64,000 bases of DNA from Patagioenas fasciata (Eukaryota > Chordata > Aves > Columbiformes > Columbidae): positions 3,100,001 to 3,164,000 of the forward strand of contig NW_027288732.1 of the NCBI RefSeq assembly GCF_037038585.1, in the 5' to 3' direction. The notes beneath the pieces were generated by a model, which worked only from the letters and a program-made list of their open reading frames with translations, did no database searches and was not told where the DNA came from. Within the stretch, counting starts at the first letter, position 1. Each line of letters opens with the position of its first letter. This document shows, piece after piece, positions 9,720 to 21,655 of the stretch. The position numbers were made by a program, and so were the translations under genes.

Positions 9720-11530
9720 ACCGAATCATAGAATCATTCTGCATGGAAGAGACCCTCAAGATCTTCGAGTCCAACCATAACCCAACTCTAGCATTAAACC
9801 ATGTCCCTGAGAAGCTCATCTAAAAGTCTTTTAAACCCCTCCAGGGGTGGTGACTCCACCACTGCCCTGGGCAGACTGTTCCACTGCCTCACAACCCTTC
9901 CCATGAAGAAATGTTTCCTAATGTCTGACCTGAACCTTCCTCGGCACAACTTAAGGCCATTTTATCTCATCATATCACTTGATATATGGGAGAAGAAACC
10001 AAGAGCCTCTATGCTACAATTTGCTTTCAGAGAGCTGTGCAGAGTGAGAAGGTCTCCCCTCAGCCTTCTTTTGTCCAGGCTCAACTGCTTCACCTCCCTC
10101 AGCTGCTCCTCATCAGACTTGCGCCCCAGACCCTTCACCAGCTCCAGTCCCTTCTCTGAACTCACTCCAGCACCTCATGGTCTTTCTTATAGTGAGGGGC
10201 CCAAAACTGAACCCACGATTCAAGGTTTGACCTCATCAGTGCCCGGTACAGGGGGCGATCACTACCCTGGTCCTGCTGGTCACACTATTCCTGATACAAG
10301 CCAGGACACTGGTGGCTTTTTTGGCCACCTGGGCACACACTGTCTCATGTTCAGCCACTGCCCATCAACACCCCCAGATCTTTTTCCACCAAGCAGCTTT
10401 CCATCCACCCTTCCCTGAGCCTGTAGTGTTCATGGGGTTGTTATGGCCCAAGTGCAGAACCCAGCACTTGTCCTTGTTGACTCTCATAAAATTGGCCTCA
10501 GTCCATTGATCCAACCAGTCCAGATCCCTCTGTAGAGCCTTCCTACCTGTCAGCAAATCAACACTCCCACCCAATTTGGTGTCGTCTGCAAACTTATTGA
10601 GGGTGCACTTGATCTCCTCATCCAGATCATGGATAAAGAGATTAAACAGAACTGACCTCAATACTGAGCCCTGGGGACACCACTCATGACCAGTCCCTAA
10701 ATGGATTTGGCTCTGTCCACCACAGCTCCAGCCACTTCTTTACCCATTGTAGATACACCCATCCAGGCAATGAACTGCAGCTTCTCCAGAAGATGCTGTG
10801 GGATAGAGCGTCAAAGGCCTTGCTGAAGTCGAAGGACAAAACATCCACAGCCTTTCCCTTATCTGCTTGATCACCTTGTCATAGAAGGGGATCAGGTTGG
10901 TCAAACAGGACGTGCCTTTCATAAACCCATGTTGACTGGGTCTGATCATATGGTTCTCTTATGTGAATCCTGTGATATCACCCAAGATCATCTACTCCAC
11001 AACCTTGCCCAGCACCAAGGGCAGACTGACGGGTCCGTAGTTCACCAGGTCGTCCTTCCAGCTCTTCTTGTAGTTGGCTGTCACCATGGCCAACAGCCAG
11101 TCAACCGGGACCTCCCCAGTTAGCCAGGATTGCTGGTAGATAATGGAAAGTGGCTCAGTGATCACCTGTGCCAGCTCCCTCAGCACCCTTGGGTGTATCC
11201 CATCTGGACCCATAGACTCATGGGTATCCAAGTGATGTAACAGGTCACCAACATCTCCTTGGATGATTGGGATTTCATTCTGCTCCCTATCCCTGTCTTC
11301 TGGCTCAGGGGGCTCAGTACCTGGAGCACAACTGTTCTGAATATTAAAGACAGAACAAAGACAAAGAAGGCATTTAGTACCTCAGCCTTTCCCTCATCTT
11401 CTCTCACTATGTTTCCTTCTGTATTCACCAGGGGATGGAGATTCTCCTTGGCCCTCCTCTTGTTCCTGATATATTGATATAAATTGTGGGAGATTTGAGG
11501 GATTTTCTTGAAGTTAATGGACATTGTATG
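9720..11530 (-). mobile_element. CR1 LINE, 5'-truncated, approximately 1.8 kb
   Basis: On the minus strand it ends in a degenerate ATTCTATGATTC-type tail at about 9722-9738. Reading upstream it carries ORF2 reverse transcriptase pieces: [14 protein letters not shown], with the FADD codons at 10581-10592; GPDGIHPRVLRELAQVITEP at about 11110-11200; and KAEVLNAFFVF at about 11360. The frame is broken several times, so it is inactive. The upstream end is cut by the LTR at 11535. Confidence 0.85.
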
Positions 11531-11534
11531 GAAC

Positions 11535-11877
11535 TGAAGTGAATAGGCATCTGAGGCCTTTGTATCCAGCAAGAGAGCAAGAGTCGAGCAGCCTACATGC
11601 CTTACGTGACTTTGTGCAGCCTTGAGCAAGTGAAGAAGAGTCAGCAAGTCAGCAATTTAGTAGATACTTTTTGCTTAGCACTAGAGCTCGTGCAGATTTG
11701 TAAAATACAATTATTTGTTAGTTTTTGGCGCGTGAACAGTAGCTATTGACCAATTACAAGCAGCCTTCAGATGTGCAGATGGCACGTGGACAGGTCAAAA
11801 AGATACTTAAGGAGAATTGTAACAATAAACGGCTTTGCTTGAATTCACATTGGATTGTGTGGAGTCCGTGACTTTCA
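11535..11877 (+). mobile_element. Solo LTR, approximately 343 bp, ERVK/alpharetrovirus-like size
   Basis: The element begins TGAAGTGA and ends GACTTTCA, an imperfect inverted pair. It carries ATACTTAAGG as a TATA-like box (about 11799) and AATAAA at 11824-11829, followed by a short downstream segment. No target-site duplication is obvious, so the exact ends are uncertain. It sits at the broken upstream end of the neighbouring CR1 and is on the opposite strand to the ERVL pol remnant beside it. Confidence 0.5.
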
Positions 11878-11889
11878 CCCTCCCATGTA

Positions 11890-12780
11890 ATTAGTCCTGA
11901 CACTGTATCCACAGCAGTGTGTACATATTGCCACCCCCTAGATGCGTTAGGGGGCCATTAAAATCAACCTGACAGGTATGCAAGGCCCACTGACCGCGTT
12001 TTATCTATTCCCATGGCCTACATAATGCCCTTAAATGTACCCGAGTATAAGTAGCACAAAGATCTGTGCACGTTTTACAAGTCTAAAATAGCAAAGGGGT
12101 TTGATTGTGAGCTACGTTCCGTGCACGTGAAGTATAAGCTGATTGATGTCCACAATCTATATGCACGTTTAGACCTTGAGCATGCAGCTTGGCAGAGGCC
12201 ATATTATTTACTTCCCTGTTGTTTTGTGACTTAAATGTATCAACTTTATTGTGCTCTTCTATTAACCCTTCACAAGGGGAATCCACCTCCACAGAAAAAT
12301 AAAAGGGATGAAAGTTTTGCAATGCCCTAAAAATCCCCCAAAGGCATGCAATTGTGTTACCGTGGCTGGTACGGAAAACTGCTGGAGTGTTTGGTATTTC
12401 TCTAAGCTGTCCATGCCAAACTATTCCTAAAAATAGTGCAGTAGCACTAGGGCCCTGTGTTTTCATTGGATTAGTTGCCCAGTCTTGGTCCTGTAAATGA
12501 AATTTCAGAATTTGCCAGCTACTTCAGTTTCTTATTGTGACACTGCCATGATCATCAATATAATGGCAAACAGAAATGGTACCTGACCAGAGTGCGACAT
12601 TAGCTGCTATCATTTGGTGGCAAATGGAGGGACTGTGTTTGTCAGGCAACATGGGGGGACTACAGAGATGCTGCTCGCTATTGTAGGAGGAAATTCATGC
12701 TGCCAAAGCTCAATTAGAATTGAAACTGTTCAATACTGTGAAGGGCAATCAAAAGAACTTCTTAAATGTATTAATAAAAG
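11890..12780 (-). pseudogene. ERVL-like pol remnant (reverse transcriptase to integrase)
   Basis: Reading the minus strand, an RT palm segment contains SPSICHQMIAANV and then HYIDD; the YIDD codons are at 12551-12562. ATALFLGIVWHGQLREIP follows at about 12390-12455, typical of the RT thumb approach. Nearer 11940-12080 lie two cysteines (CTDLC) and GQWALH-CQVDFNGPL, an integrase zinc-binding to catalytic-core transition. The arrangement RT to integrase and the WATNP/FLG..W spacing fit class III (ERVL) elements. Stops and frameshifts are frequent and most of RT and RNase H is missing, so this is a dead, old copy. Confidence 0.65.
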
Positions 12781-12794
12781 CAAACTAGAAATAA

Positions 12795-13345
12795 ACTAGA
12801 AATAACTTTGGCTCATTACTCGATGAGCATGGTCACCTTATTAACAGGGACACAGGCAAAGCTGAGATGTTTAGTGCTTTCTTCACCTTGGTCTTCAACA
12901 CCGATGATGGACTTGTGGGCCCCCATAACCCTGGACTGGAAAACCACAGCTATGAGAATGGTAAACTCCCAAACGATCCGGGATTGTACTGGATCTGTTA
13001 CTTCAGCTGGATCCCTGCAAGTGGATGAGACCTGACTGGATTCACGCAAGACTGCTTGAAGGGCTGGGACTGTCATTACAGAACCCAAGGGAGTAGAAGA
13101 AAGATGATCCAGGGCATGCTCAGGCTGGACGTGAGGAAAAGGTTCTTCACCCGGAGGTGCTGGACACTGAACAGGCTCCCAAGGAGGTGTCACGGCCCCA
13201 ACCTGACAGTGTTCAAGAAGAGACTGGACAACATCCTCAGACACATGGGGTGACCTGTGGGGTGTCCTGTGCAGGGACAGGAGTTGGACTCCACGATCCT
13301 TGTGGGTCCTTCCAAATCAAGACATTCTCTGATTCTGTGTATCTC
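12795..13345 (+). mobile_element. CR1 LINE fragments ending in a 3' tail
   Basis: The first part (about 12835-13030) encodes KAEMFSAFFTLVFNTDDG, a segment upstream of the CR1 RT. The second (about 13075-13345) is the CR1 3' end: GGTGCTGGACACTGAACAGG, then CAACCTGACAGTGTTCAAGA, then a tail ATTCTCTGATTCTGTGT at about 13323. The RT between them is deleted. Confidence 0.75.
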
Positions 13346-13499
13346 TGAGGCAATACTTGGAAAGTGCATTGCTTTTGTTGCCAGGTAAAAGCAAACTGGT
13401 CTGGTATTGAGCTGACAGGTGGGGTGGGCACAGTGCAGGTGATGGGGCCAGGCACAGGTGGCTTTTTTGCATAAGCATTAACTTTTGCCATCAGCAAAA

Positions 13500-14300
13500 C
13501 TTTTCTGATGTTCTGACCCCATCTATTTCTGACTGTGGGATACCAGCTTGTACAAGATCATTCTACATCTGTGTCCTCATAACCCATACTGTAATTACAT
13601 TTCGTTTTGCTGCCTTTCCTTGATTTACCATCCAAACAGAGGGTCCCAAAATTACAGCCAAAATTTCCCCCAAGGAATTTACTAGAGCACCTCCCTTACC
13701 TGTAGCGGTTGTCACTGCTGCTGTAGTCAAGGGTTCGAGTGAGGCAGGCACTCCTCTCAAAAACTGCATTTTGACACTCGTTACTGCTGCTCTGTCCAGA
13801 CTGGATCCTAAAAGCAATGCATGAGGCATCCCCATCTGCCACATCACATTAATACCTTTTTGCATTGCACACCAGGTTCTGAGAATGACACTGAATTGAC
13901 AGGTTCAGCATACAGTGACAAAACTTCTGGACACAACCATTGATATGTTGTAATGTGACAGCTTCACGGTCAGGAGCTCTAAGGTGGGTAAATAATTACC
14001 AAATCCATCTGCTGGCTGACTTGTGAGAAGAATCCAGTGCTGCTTCCCATGGCAACACATGCAGAGACGTTTCTTTTGCCTGGGGGGAATCCACTGCCCC
14101 ATTATCAATCTCAGACCATGCTTCTGGTGGAGCCAGTTGATCCAGGAAAGCGGTCATAGGGACCCAGTGTTCAGTACTGGGCCATCCCTGAACACAGGGA
14201 GTCACCAGCACGGCCACCCAGTCCCCGACCTTTTTGCAAACCATGGCGTGGCTGTTTCTGGTGGTGCTGAACATGCCAAATGTGTGAGCTGACACAGGCA
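13500..14300 (-). pseudogene. Possible ERV-derived fragment (env-like or unknown)
   Basis: Several minus-strand frames stand next to the ERVL pol remnant. One encodes ALVNSLGEILAVILGPSVWM, a hydrophobic stretch resembling a membrane segment; another encodes HWVPMTAFLDQLAPPEAW. Neither is recognised with confidence. The frames are broken and no LTR on this strand is found. It could equally be other repetitive DNA. Confidence 0.25.
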
Positions 14301-14744
14301 GGTCACAGGAACAACCACAAACCGCAGATGAAATGCAAAGTGTAAATTATTTTCTTTACCTCACTAACTGGGGGATCCCCAAAAAAGCACCTAAGCACCT
14401 GGGCAGAGGTGACACAAGCAAGAGCACAAGTGCTGCAGAGCTCAGTCCTGTCTGGATACCAGGACCTGCTGGTTTCACCTGTACATCAGGGATTCATGCA
14501 GGCACGGTTTAGCACATGGCTTTCATACTTACCTGCGGCAGAGCAGGAATTTCAAGGATGTTTGAGAAGATGCCTTTAAGATTTCACAAGTCTATGTTCT
14601 ATAAAGACACAGGTTCCACTTGTGAAGCAAGCACACAAGGCTAAACAAAAATCAGTGTGATTTGTGTTTTTCTACACCCAGGTACAGTCACTTAAGTGTA
14701 TTTACAAATCTCCTCCTTGCCAATCTCCCCTTATAGTCTCACAC
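14301..14744. other. No gene recognised
   Basis: No convincing coding frame, RNA gene or named repeat is seen. Confidence 0.45.
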
Positions 14745-15277
14745 CTACAATTAGTGTCATGCTCAGTATAAAGCTGGAGCTGGGTAGTTACTTCCATTAG
14801 TTCGGGTCTTCCAGCTACTTTGGTTAGTTTTGTGTGGAAGTTCTGTTCTGTTGGGAGTTTTGAGGGAGTTCAGCCTTTTGCTGTTCTGCCATTTTGCAAT
14901 TGGCCCTTGGGTCTTTTTGCTCTGTCTTCCTGGGATTGGTTGTTTGGGACCAAGGTGCTCCCTTCTCCAGGACTGGCTGTTTCGTGTCACTGGAGTTACA
15001 TGAGGGAATGCACTGAGTTATTTTCTTAGTTTAATTTAGTTTGATTTGTTTGTATTTCATTTAGTATTTTAATTTAATTTTATTATATACATAGTAGTAT
15101 TAGCATGTTAGTAGAATATTCCAAAACACTATTTTTATTGCCTTATTAAAATGCTTTTTCTGAACCCATGGATTTCTCTCTTCTCTTCAGTTCTCTTCCG
15201 TATTGCACTTCATAGGTTGGGGGACTGTATGAGCAGCTGCTGTGGTCTTAGTTTCTGGTTGAGGTAAAACATCGACA
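14745..15277 (+). mobile_element. ERVL-type LTR (solo)
   Basis: This is a second copy of the 2934-4030 LTR, with only one of the tandem blocks. It has AGTATAAAGCTGGAG at about 14764, the shared GGGACCAAGGTGCTCCCTTC segment at about 14945, and a terminus GGTAAAACATCGACA ending at 15277. Poly-T is absent. The strand is opposite to the ERVL pol remnant, so the two are probably not one provirus. Confidence 0.6.
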
Positions 15278-15299
15278 GGGAAGAACAGTAGTAGCTCAA

Positions 15300-16500
15300 G
15301 ATCTCTTGAAAATCATTCAGAGGAACCCTGGATCAGCCATGGCTTTGTGTTTCGAGAAACAGCTGGTGAGGATGGAGAGACAGCAGCAGAGGTGGGGACA
15401 CACTGGGGTGAGAACAAGGTGGGGAAGTGCATGGGATGTCTGCAGCTTGTGGGGAAACAGCCACAGGCCTGGGACAGTGCAGGTTGGACTGTGGTGGACA
15501 TGGCCAAGGGCGCTGGCAAGGCTGGATGTCCCTGAAAGAGCCATGGTCTTTGTTCCCTTGGCTATGGCTGATGTCCCTGACAGCGAGGCCTAAGAAGAGA
15601 CACATGGTTGTCATGGCCATGGCACCCATTGCCTCCTTGCACCCCCAGGGAGCGTCACACCATTGTCCTGCACTGGGCATCGCACTCCCCACATCCCCAC
15701 CAAGAGCCCTGAGCCACGTGTGACGGACAGGATCTCCCTTCCTAGGGGCAAGGGCTCAAGACTTGGCCATTGTCCTTCATCAAACAAACCAAGGGTTTTC
15801 TCAGCATCAGAACTGCTGCACTTTGCCTTTGCCTGATGCAATCACAGTCTCCAATTATCTGCTCTAACGAGTCCCTGGGGAGGCTTTGTCAGTAACAGCC
15901 CTCAGTGGGGCCCATTAATGCTTCAAGGTACTTTGGAGTTTTCTCTGACTTGGACTTCTTGAGCAGATTCTTCAGTCAGTGCTTGGCATCTGAGGTTCAT
16001 GGACTCAGCACCAAATACACCATGGGGCTCATTAAAACACAGAAAGACCTAACGAGCGATGTTTCTTTCTATAATTTTCTTCAAATCTTCCAGACTTGTA
16101 GAAGTAACTGGAGAGGTTTCAATGGGACATTGCTGATGAAGATTTCAAAGAAGATCTCATAAAGGAGGGTTTTTTCTTTCAAGGCTGTTTTCTGTCATTT
16201 TTCAGTGTATAGAAGAAGTGACAGCAGCATTCTACACTGGACATTGATCCAGAGGGTCTCCTGAAGACATCTGGACAGGCAGGAGAACAGTCCCTTGGGG
16301 CTGGACACTGTATGGACAACCTCGCTCCTCACCCCCCACCCCCAGTCTGCCGGTTCCCTCATTGGCCACCAGAGACTGCATCACTTTTCCTCACATCAGA
16401 CTTCTCCACTGAGCTCTGCAGGAGATGCTGCAGCTCCTGTGCACCAGCTCCACCTGCTCTCCTGTGCAAACACTGCACAGTTTAATAAACAGTAAAACAC
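15300..16500 (-). repeat. Repeat block with family B copy 2, inverted copy of 33540-34830
   Basis: About 15330-15800 is repeat family B. It continues into a segment with TGAGGTTCATGGACTCAGCA (about 15990), shared with 26030, 34020 and 48540. It then continues into 16300-16460, whose reverse complement is found at 33560-33740. No gene is seen. Confidence 0.6.
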
Positions 16501-16959
16501 TTTCCTCAGCTGTGTGTGTAAGCTGGATCTGATGTCCACCATCCACAAGGGACACCCACACAAGAACTGGTCTAGACAGAGAGACAGGAAAGGATAGCAA
16601 TAAACACAATGAACGTGTTGACTGCAATGTTAATTAGAGCTCTGAAGAATGGGGCAAGTTTGTAACTCCCTGAAGCTCAAAGCAGGAACCAGACAGTTGA
16701 GAGGAACTGAATGACTGAAGAGCAAGTGGAGGAGAAACCTGAGAGCACTGGGAAGGTCAAATGTCCAGACAGTGCTGGAAAGTTGTCCTTTGACAGGGAC
16801 ATTGAATCAGGAGAGGTGGGAACTCCTGAATGACGAGGGAGATGATAAAATAGTGTGTTGGTAATAGAAGTACAGGGGAAGACCGATATTTCTTCTTCTA
16901 CCCTTAGTACACTTCCCCATAATTCACTTTTTGGTCTTTATTTTTTTTAATTAATATGT
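16501..16959. other. No gene recognised
   Basis: No coding frame or known repeat is recognised. Confidence 0.45.
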
Positions 16960-17210
16960 TTAAAAGAACAAACCACACTCAATCCCACACAAACAAACAA
17001 ACAAAAACCCAAACAAATAAAAAAAATAACTAAACAAAAATCTCCAATCAAACAAACGAAGAAAAAAAAACAGGAGAAACAAATACCCCACGAAACCAAA
17101 GCAAAAAAAACCAAACAAACAAACCCAACAAAACAACAACCAAAACCAAAAACAAAACAGCAGGAACAACAACAACAAAACAAAGCAGAAACAAAACAAC
17201 AACGCAAAGG
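16960..17210. repeat. A/C-rich low-complexity tract (CAAA-type)
   Basis: About 250 bp is dominated by irregular CAAA, CAAAA and ACAAC units on the + strand. It produces phenylalanine-, cysteine- and leucine-rich minus-strand frames that are not genes. Confidence 0.85.
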
Positions 17211-17821
17211 TGCACCTTTCCAAGCAGACATCAGTCATCAGCTGTCTCATCATTAACAGTCAGTGCCAGCTTAGGGGCCCCAGTGTACCTGAGGTGCTGG
17301 CCTGGGATCTCCATCTATCACACAGGACCTGGGGAGACCAGAGCACCTTGCAATGCAGGTGGAGCCTGGGGAGGGCTTCCCAGGGCATCTACACTGGCAC
17401 CAGGTGTTTGTGTCTCTCGAGCTGAAGACATCTGTGTCCTAAATCCATGCCCAGTTCTGGAAAACTCTTTCCTTTTCAAGGAAAAGAAAACCCCCGTAAA
17501 GAAAAATAAAGAGTAGTATGTTGACACCTTCCTTTGCTTTAGATCTTTGTCTTCAGTTCTTCTTATTTTAATTTTCATCGACATTAACTGACATCTGATG
17601 GGCCTACAATCATTAAGCCAAGATCATTTTGTGTCTTACATAGCGCCCCATGCCCTCCAAACCTTCCCTACCCGGGACTCCTCACACTTTGCCCAGAGCG
17701 AGTCACACTGAGGTGTTGGCTGGTTCCCTGGCTGAGATGTTGGTTTAGATGGTCACCTACAGCACAGGTGGATCCTGCCCCATCATCGTCTGCTCTACTC
17801 CAGTTAGAAACAGAGCCCAAC
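17211..17821. other. No gene recognised
   Basis: No supported gene. Frames here extend only by chance from the neighbouring low-complexity tract. Confidence 0.45.
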
Positions 17822-17900
17822 ATCACAATGGGATCGTAAGAGAACTGAGGTTGAAGGGACCTCAGGAATCTGCAGTCCAACCTGTCACCAACAGGGGTCA
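17822..17900 (-). mobile_element. CR1 LINE 3'-end fragment
   Basis: GAGGTTGAAGGGACCTCAGG and the following CAGTCCAACCTG are the reverse of the CR1 3' terminal segment. The body is missing. Confidence 0.6.
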
Positions 17901-17959
17901 GACCGAGGTGTTCAAGCCTTGATTCAATCTGAGTTTTAGCAGGACTAGAGGAGTGATCA

Positions 17960-18472
17960 TCCCTTTGTACTCAGCACTGGTGAGGCTGCACCTTGAATCC
18001 TGGGGTCAATTTTAGGCCCCTCATGACAAGGAAGACATTGAGGTGCTGGAGAGAGTTCAGAGGAGCGTGACAAGGCTGGTGAAGGGTCTGGAGCACCAGT
18101 GTTACGCGGAGCGGTTTAGGGAGATGAGGCTGTTCAGCCTTGAGAAAAGGAGGCTTATTGCTGTCTATAGCTACCTGAAAGGAGGTTTTATCATGGTGGG
18201 TGTTGGTCTCTTCTCCCAAGTAGCAAGTGATAGGACAAGAGGAAATGGCCTTAAGTTGCACACAGGGAGGTTTAGATTGGATATTAGTAAAAATTTCTTT
18301 GGGGAAAGGGTTTAGAAGCAACGGAACGGACTGCCCACCCTCACTGAAGGTGTTTAAAAGACAAATAGATGAGGCTCTTAGGGACATGGTTTAGTGCCAG
18401 ATTTACGTTATGGTTGGACTCGATGATCTTAAGTGTCTCTGCCAACCACAATTATTCTATGATTCTATGATA
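17960..18472 (+). mobile_element. CR1 LINE 3' end with tail
   Basis: A continuous CR1 3' region of about 510 bp ends in ATTCTATGATTCTATGAT at 18454-18471. The core [19 protein letters not shown] frame is partly open but ends in the 3' UTR. It is a 5'-truncated insertion. Confidence 0.85.
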
Positions 18473-18749
18473 AGTCATTTTTGATATTTTCTTTCTCAGA
18501 GGACCATGCAACCCCCCTGAGAGCCAGGACTTTTCTGAGGTGTTGGAGAGATGTCTCACGCTCACACCAGCCAGTTCCACCAGCTCCTGTCTCTCCCTTC
18601 CCAGACCAAACCTTTTCCCCATATCCCAACCTTCCAGGCAAATTTCTGGAACACAGCAAATCCTGTCCAGGACCGCTGGGCCTGTTCAGAAGAGAGCAGC
18701 AGGCCAACATGTTGATGGGCTCCCTGTGCATTTCAAAGCTTTCCTGACC

Positions 18750-18970
18750 ATTTTTCTCAATGCTCCACTTACACCCAAACTTTCTGGTCCTTGAACTGTA
18801 CATGAGGGGATTGAGCAGGGATGCGGGGATGGTGCAGAAAAAAGGCTTTGTCAAACTGTCTTGGGAGGACTGTTCTGGACATCCCACAGTCTAGGATGAG
18901 GTTGCTGGAGAAACCAGTGGCATTGGTTTGAGGTCCAGGTGGAGAAGGCCTTGTGACTGTCTACAGTGGA
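18750..18970 (-). pseudogene. Olfactory receptor pseudogene fragment (TM6-TM7)
   Basis: On the minus strand, DSHKAFSTWTSN at about 18930-18965 (HKAFST codons at 18938-18955) corresponds to the OR TM6 motif HKAFSTC. In another frame, FCTIPASLLNPLMYSSRTRK at about 18781-18842 corresponds to the TM7 motif NPLIYSMRNK. The two pieces are in order and about 90 bp apart, with a frameshift and loss of most of TM6-TM7 spacing. The rest of the receptor is absent; a CR1 piece begins at about 19045. Wording differs from the three intact ORs, so it may come from another OR subfamily. Confidence 0.6.
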
Positions 18971-19044
18971 GGAGAGCAGTGATGCATTCATGGGATGCCC
19001 ATGTGAACAGGAAGGGAATAAACGGCTCCAGGGGACAAAATGCC

Positions 19045-19320
19045 TTTGAGCCAGTTCTTTACCCATCGCAGATACACCATCCAGGCCATGAGCTGCAGCT
19101 TCTCTAGGAGACGCTGTGGGATACGGTGTCAAAGGCTTTACTGCAGTCTAAGGACACAACACCCACAGCCTGTGTGGCGGATTCACTCCCCACGACAGAC
19201 TTTCCCTCATCTGCTCAGCCGGTCACCTTGTCATAGAAGGAGATCAGGCTGGTCAAGCAGGACCTGCCTTTCACAAAGCCATGCTGATTGGGCCCGATTG
19301 CTCGTCTCGTATGGGTGACC
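19045..19320 (-). mobile_element. CR1 LINE RT fragment
   Basis: The minus strand encodes the CR1 RT stretch for a transcribed CGGGCCCAATCAGCATGGCT start, KGRSCLTSLISFYDKVT and [10 protein letters not shown]. It is the reverse of about 53405-53671. It stops abruptly at 19050, next to the OR pseudogene. Confidence 0.75.
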
Positions 19321-19682
19321 TCACAGTGCTTTCCCAGCCATGTTCCTGCTGTTGGCCTATCCCCTGCAGAGGCAGAAGTGACCTCACAGTCCCCTCCACA
19401 GCCATTGGCTTCCTACTGGACCATGAGTTCCTGAGACACAAGTGACCACATGGCATCGTACCAGCCATCACCCTCCTTGTGGTCCAGTGTGTGAGCAGAT
19501 CAAACTCAGCTGCTTTCATCAAATGTATCCAATAGATTTCCTATCAAGGGTTTGAGTGCAGAAACGTTCCTCAGAGGAGCTGCTGTATTTACTCTGGGGC
19601 ATTTTATATCTCTGCTTCCGCCTCTGATTTTTATTTTCTTCTTCCTCTGTCTATTCTGACATGAAAGAGCTCTCCAAGGAAA

Positions 19683-19765
19683 AGATTCATGGAATCCTAC
19701 AATACCGCAGGTTGGAAGAGACTCCTGAACATCATCTCTGTCCCATTGACCTTTATGGCACCCCA
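19683..19765 (-). mobile_element. CR1-like 3' terminal fragment
   Basis: ATGGAATCCTACAATACCGC followed by AGGTTGGAAGAGACTCCTGA is a diverged reverse CR1 3' end. Its mirror is at 52940-53035. Confidence 0.5.
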
Positions 19766-19884
19766 AGGTTCATTTGTGCTCCCTTGGGTTCATCTCACCA
19801 TGTGCACACATTGGACATGCACATGATGTGTATGGTTACAACTCATCTGTACAATGAAAATATGGACTTTTGACCTAGTATTTC

Positions 19885-20261
19885 ATAGAATTGTAGAATG
19901 TCCTGAGTTGGAAGGGACCCACAAAGATCATTGAATTCAACTGCTGTCCCTGCACAGGACACCCCACAGGTCACCCCGTGTGTCTGAGGACATTGTCCAG
20001 TCTCTTCTTGAACACTGTCAGGTTGGGCCGTGACACCTCCCTGGGAGCCTGTTCAGTGTCCAGCACCTCTGGGTGAAGAACCTTTTCCTCATGTCCAACC
20101 TAAACCTCCCCTGGCACACCCTTCTTCCATTCCCTTGGGTTCTGTCATTGGTCACCAAAGAGAAGAGATCAGTACCTTCCCTTCCTTCTCCCCTTGTGAG
20201 GAAGCTGTAGCCACCATGAGGTCTCCTTTGAGTCTTTTCTTCAGCTCTGATGCTGAGAAAC
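19885..20261 (-). mobile_element. CR1 LINE 3' end with tail
   Basis: Minus-strand CR1 3' region. It ends in CATTCTACAATTCTATGAAA near 19885-19905 and contains the GGTGCTGGACACTGAACAGG segment at about 20050. The mirror copy is at 52460-52822. Confidence 0.8.
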
Positions 20262-20830
20262 CCCTTGGTTTGCTTTCTGAAGCAGAAAGGAGAAGCCATG
20301 ACCTGCAGGCAATTGGAAGGGGGATCCTGTCCCTCACATACGGCTCAGAGCTCTTCCTGGGACCGTGAGATGTGGGTGTGCAAGGCCCAGGGAAGGACAA
20401 CACTGGGACAACAACTTCCAGCTTCCCTAAGGGGCTGCAAGGAGGCAGAGAGGCCCCAGTGCCATGAGGACAACATGGCTTCTCCTGGGCCTCAGTGGCA
20501 GAGACAACTGCCATGGCCAAGGGGACAGAGACCTGGGTTCTGTGGGTCCCTTCCAGCCTTGCCAGCGCCCTTTTCCATCTCCATCCCAGGCTGTTCTACA
20601 CGGTCCTACCCCTGCCCCTCTTTCCCTGCAGGCTGCAGACACCCATCTCGCTTCCCCACCTGCTCTCACCCCAGCATTTCTGCACCTTCACTGCTGTGTC
20701 TGCACCCTCACTGGCTGCTCTTGGAACACAAACCATGGGCTGATCCAGCTCCCTCTGGGTGACCTCTTGCACCACAGCACTGCCCTTCCACTGACATTTC
20801 TTCCTCCTCATATCCAATCCTCACCTTCCA
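20262..20830 (+). repeat. Repeat family B, copy 3
   Basis: Same segment as 4155-4745 in opposite orientation. It includes CAGGCTGCAGACACCCATCT at about 20628. The mirror in the right arm is 52020-52460. The open frames here, up to 170 codons, recur only because the DNA is duplicated. Confidence 0.6.
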
Positions 20831-21655
20831 AATTGCACTTTGCATTTTTTTTTTCTCTCTTCTGCTTTTTCCAACTACCATGGAAAGCTCAGCCACTTCA
20901 GAAACTGCCCTTCATGCAGGGAACCCAACCCGTTAGGCTTCTTGTCGTCTTTTACCTGACCTTACCATGATTTTCTAAATTCCATGACTGCTACGGGCTG
21001 CTCAGCTTCTCTGACAGACACGACCATGTTCCTGCTGCTGTCCCGTCATGTTCTCAGGTGGGATGGACATGATAACACATCTCTAAGGCATCTCCTACCC
21101 ATCTCCCGGGTAGGGCCTGTGGGCACCTAGGCAGAGGTTCTTTCCCCGCCATGTCCCTGCTGCTGGGCTGTCACCTCCAGAGACAGAACTGACCTCACTG
21201 TCCCCTTCACAGCCACAGGATTCTGATTGGATTATGAGTGTCTGAAACACAACTGACCTCATAATACCACACTCATCCATCCTCCTCCTTAGCACCCAGG
21301 ACCTCCCAAGACTGAAGCGTGTTCTACTCAGTCCTATACCTGCCCCTCTTTCCCACAGGCTGCAGACACCCATCTCGCTTCCTCACCTTGTTCAAATTTG
21401 TCAAATATATTTCCCACTAACACTGTGAGTGAAAAGCACTCCTCACTGGAACTGCTGTTTTTATGTTAACACCTTCTAGATCTCCTCTACAGCCTTATTT
21501 TTCATTTATTTATTCATTTTTATTATTATTATTCTACCTATTCCCTCTCCAGAAGCCTCTCCAAGGCAAAAATTCTGTCAAATCACAGAATAACTCAGGT
21601 TTACAGAGAACCCTTGTCTCACTCATCTTGTCTCACTCTCCTGCTCAGGGCAGGG
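20831..21655. other. No gene recognised within left arm
   Basis: Arm sequence with a second, short family-B-like piece near 21330-21385 (CAGGCTGCAGACACCCATCT repeats). No coding frame is supported. Confidence 0.45.

Noticed and set aside
16947..17253. Hydrophobic Phe/Cys/Leu-rich minus strand frames that look like membrane proteins
   Set aside because: They are produced by the CAAA-type low-complexity tract.
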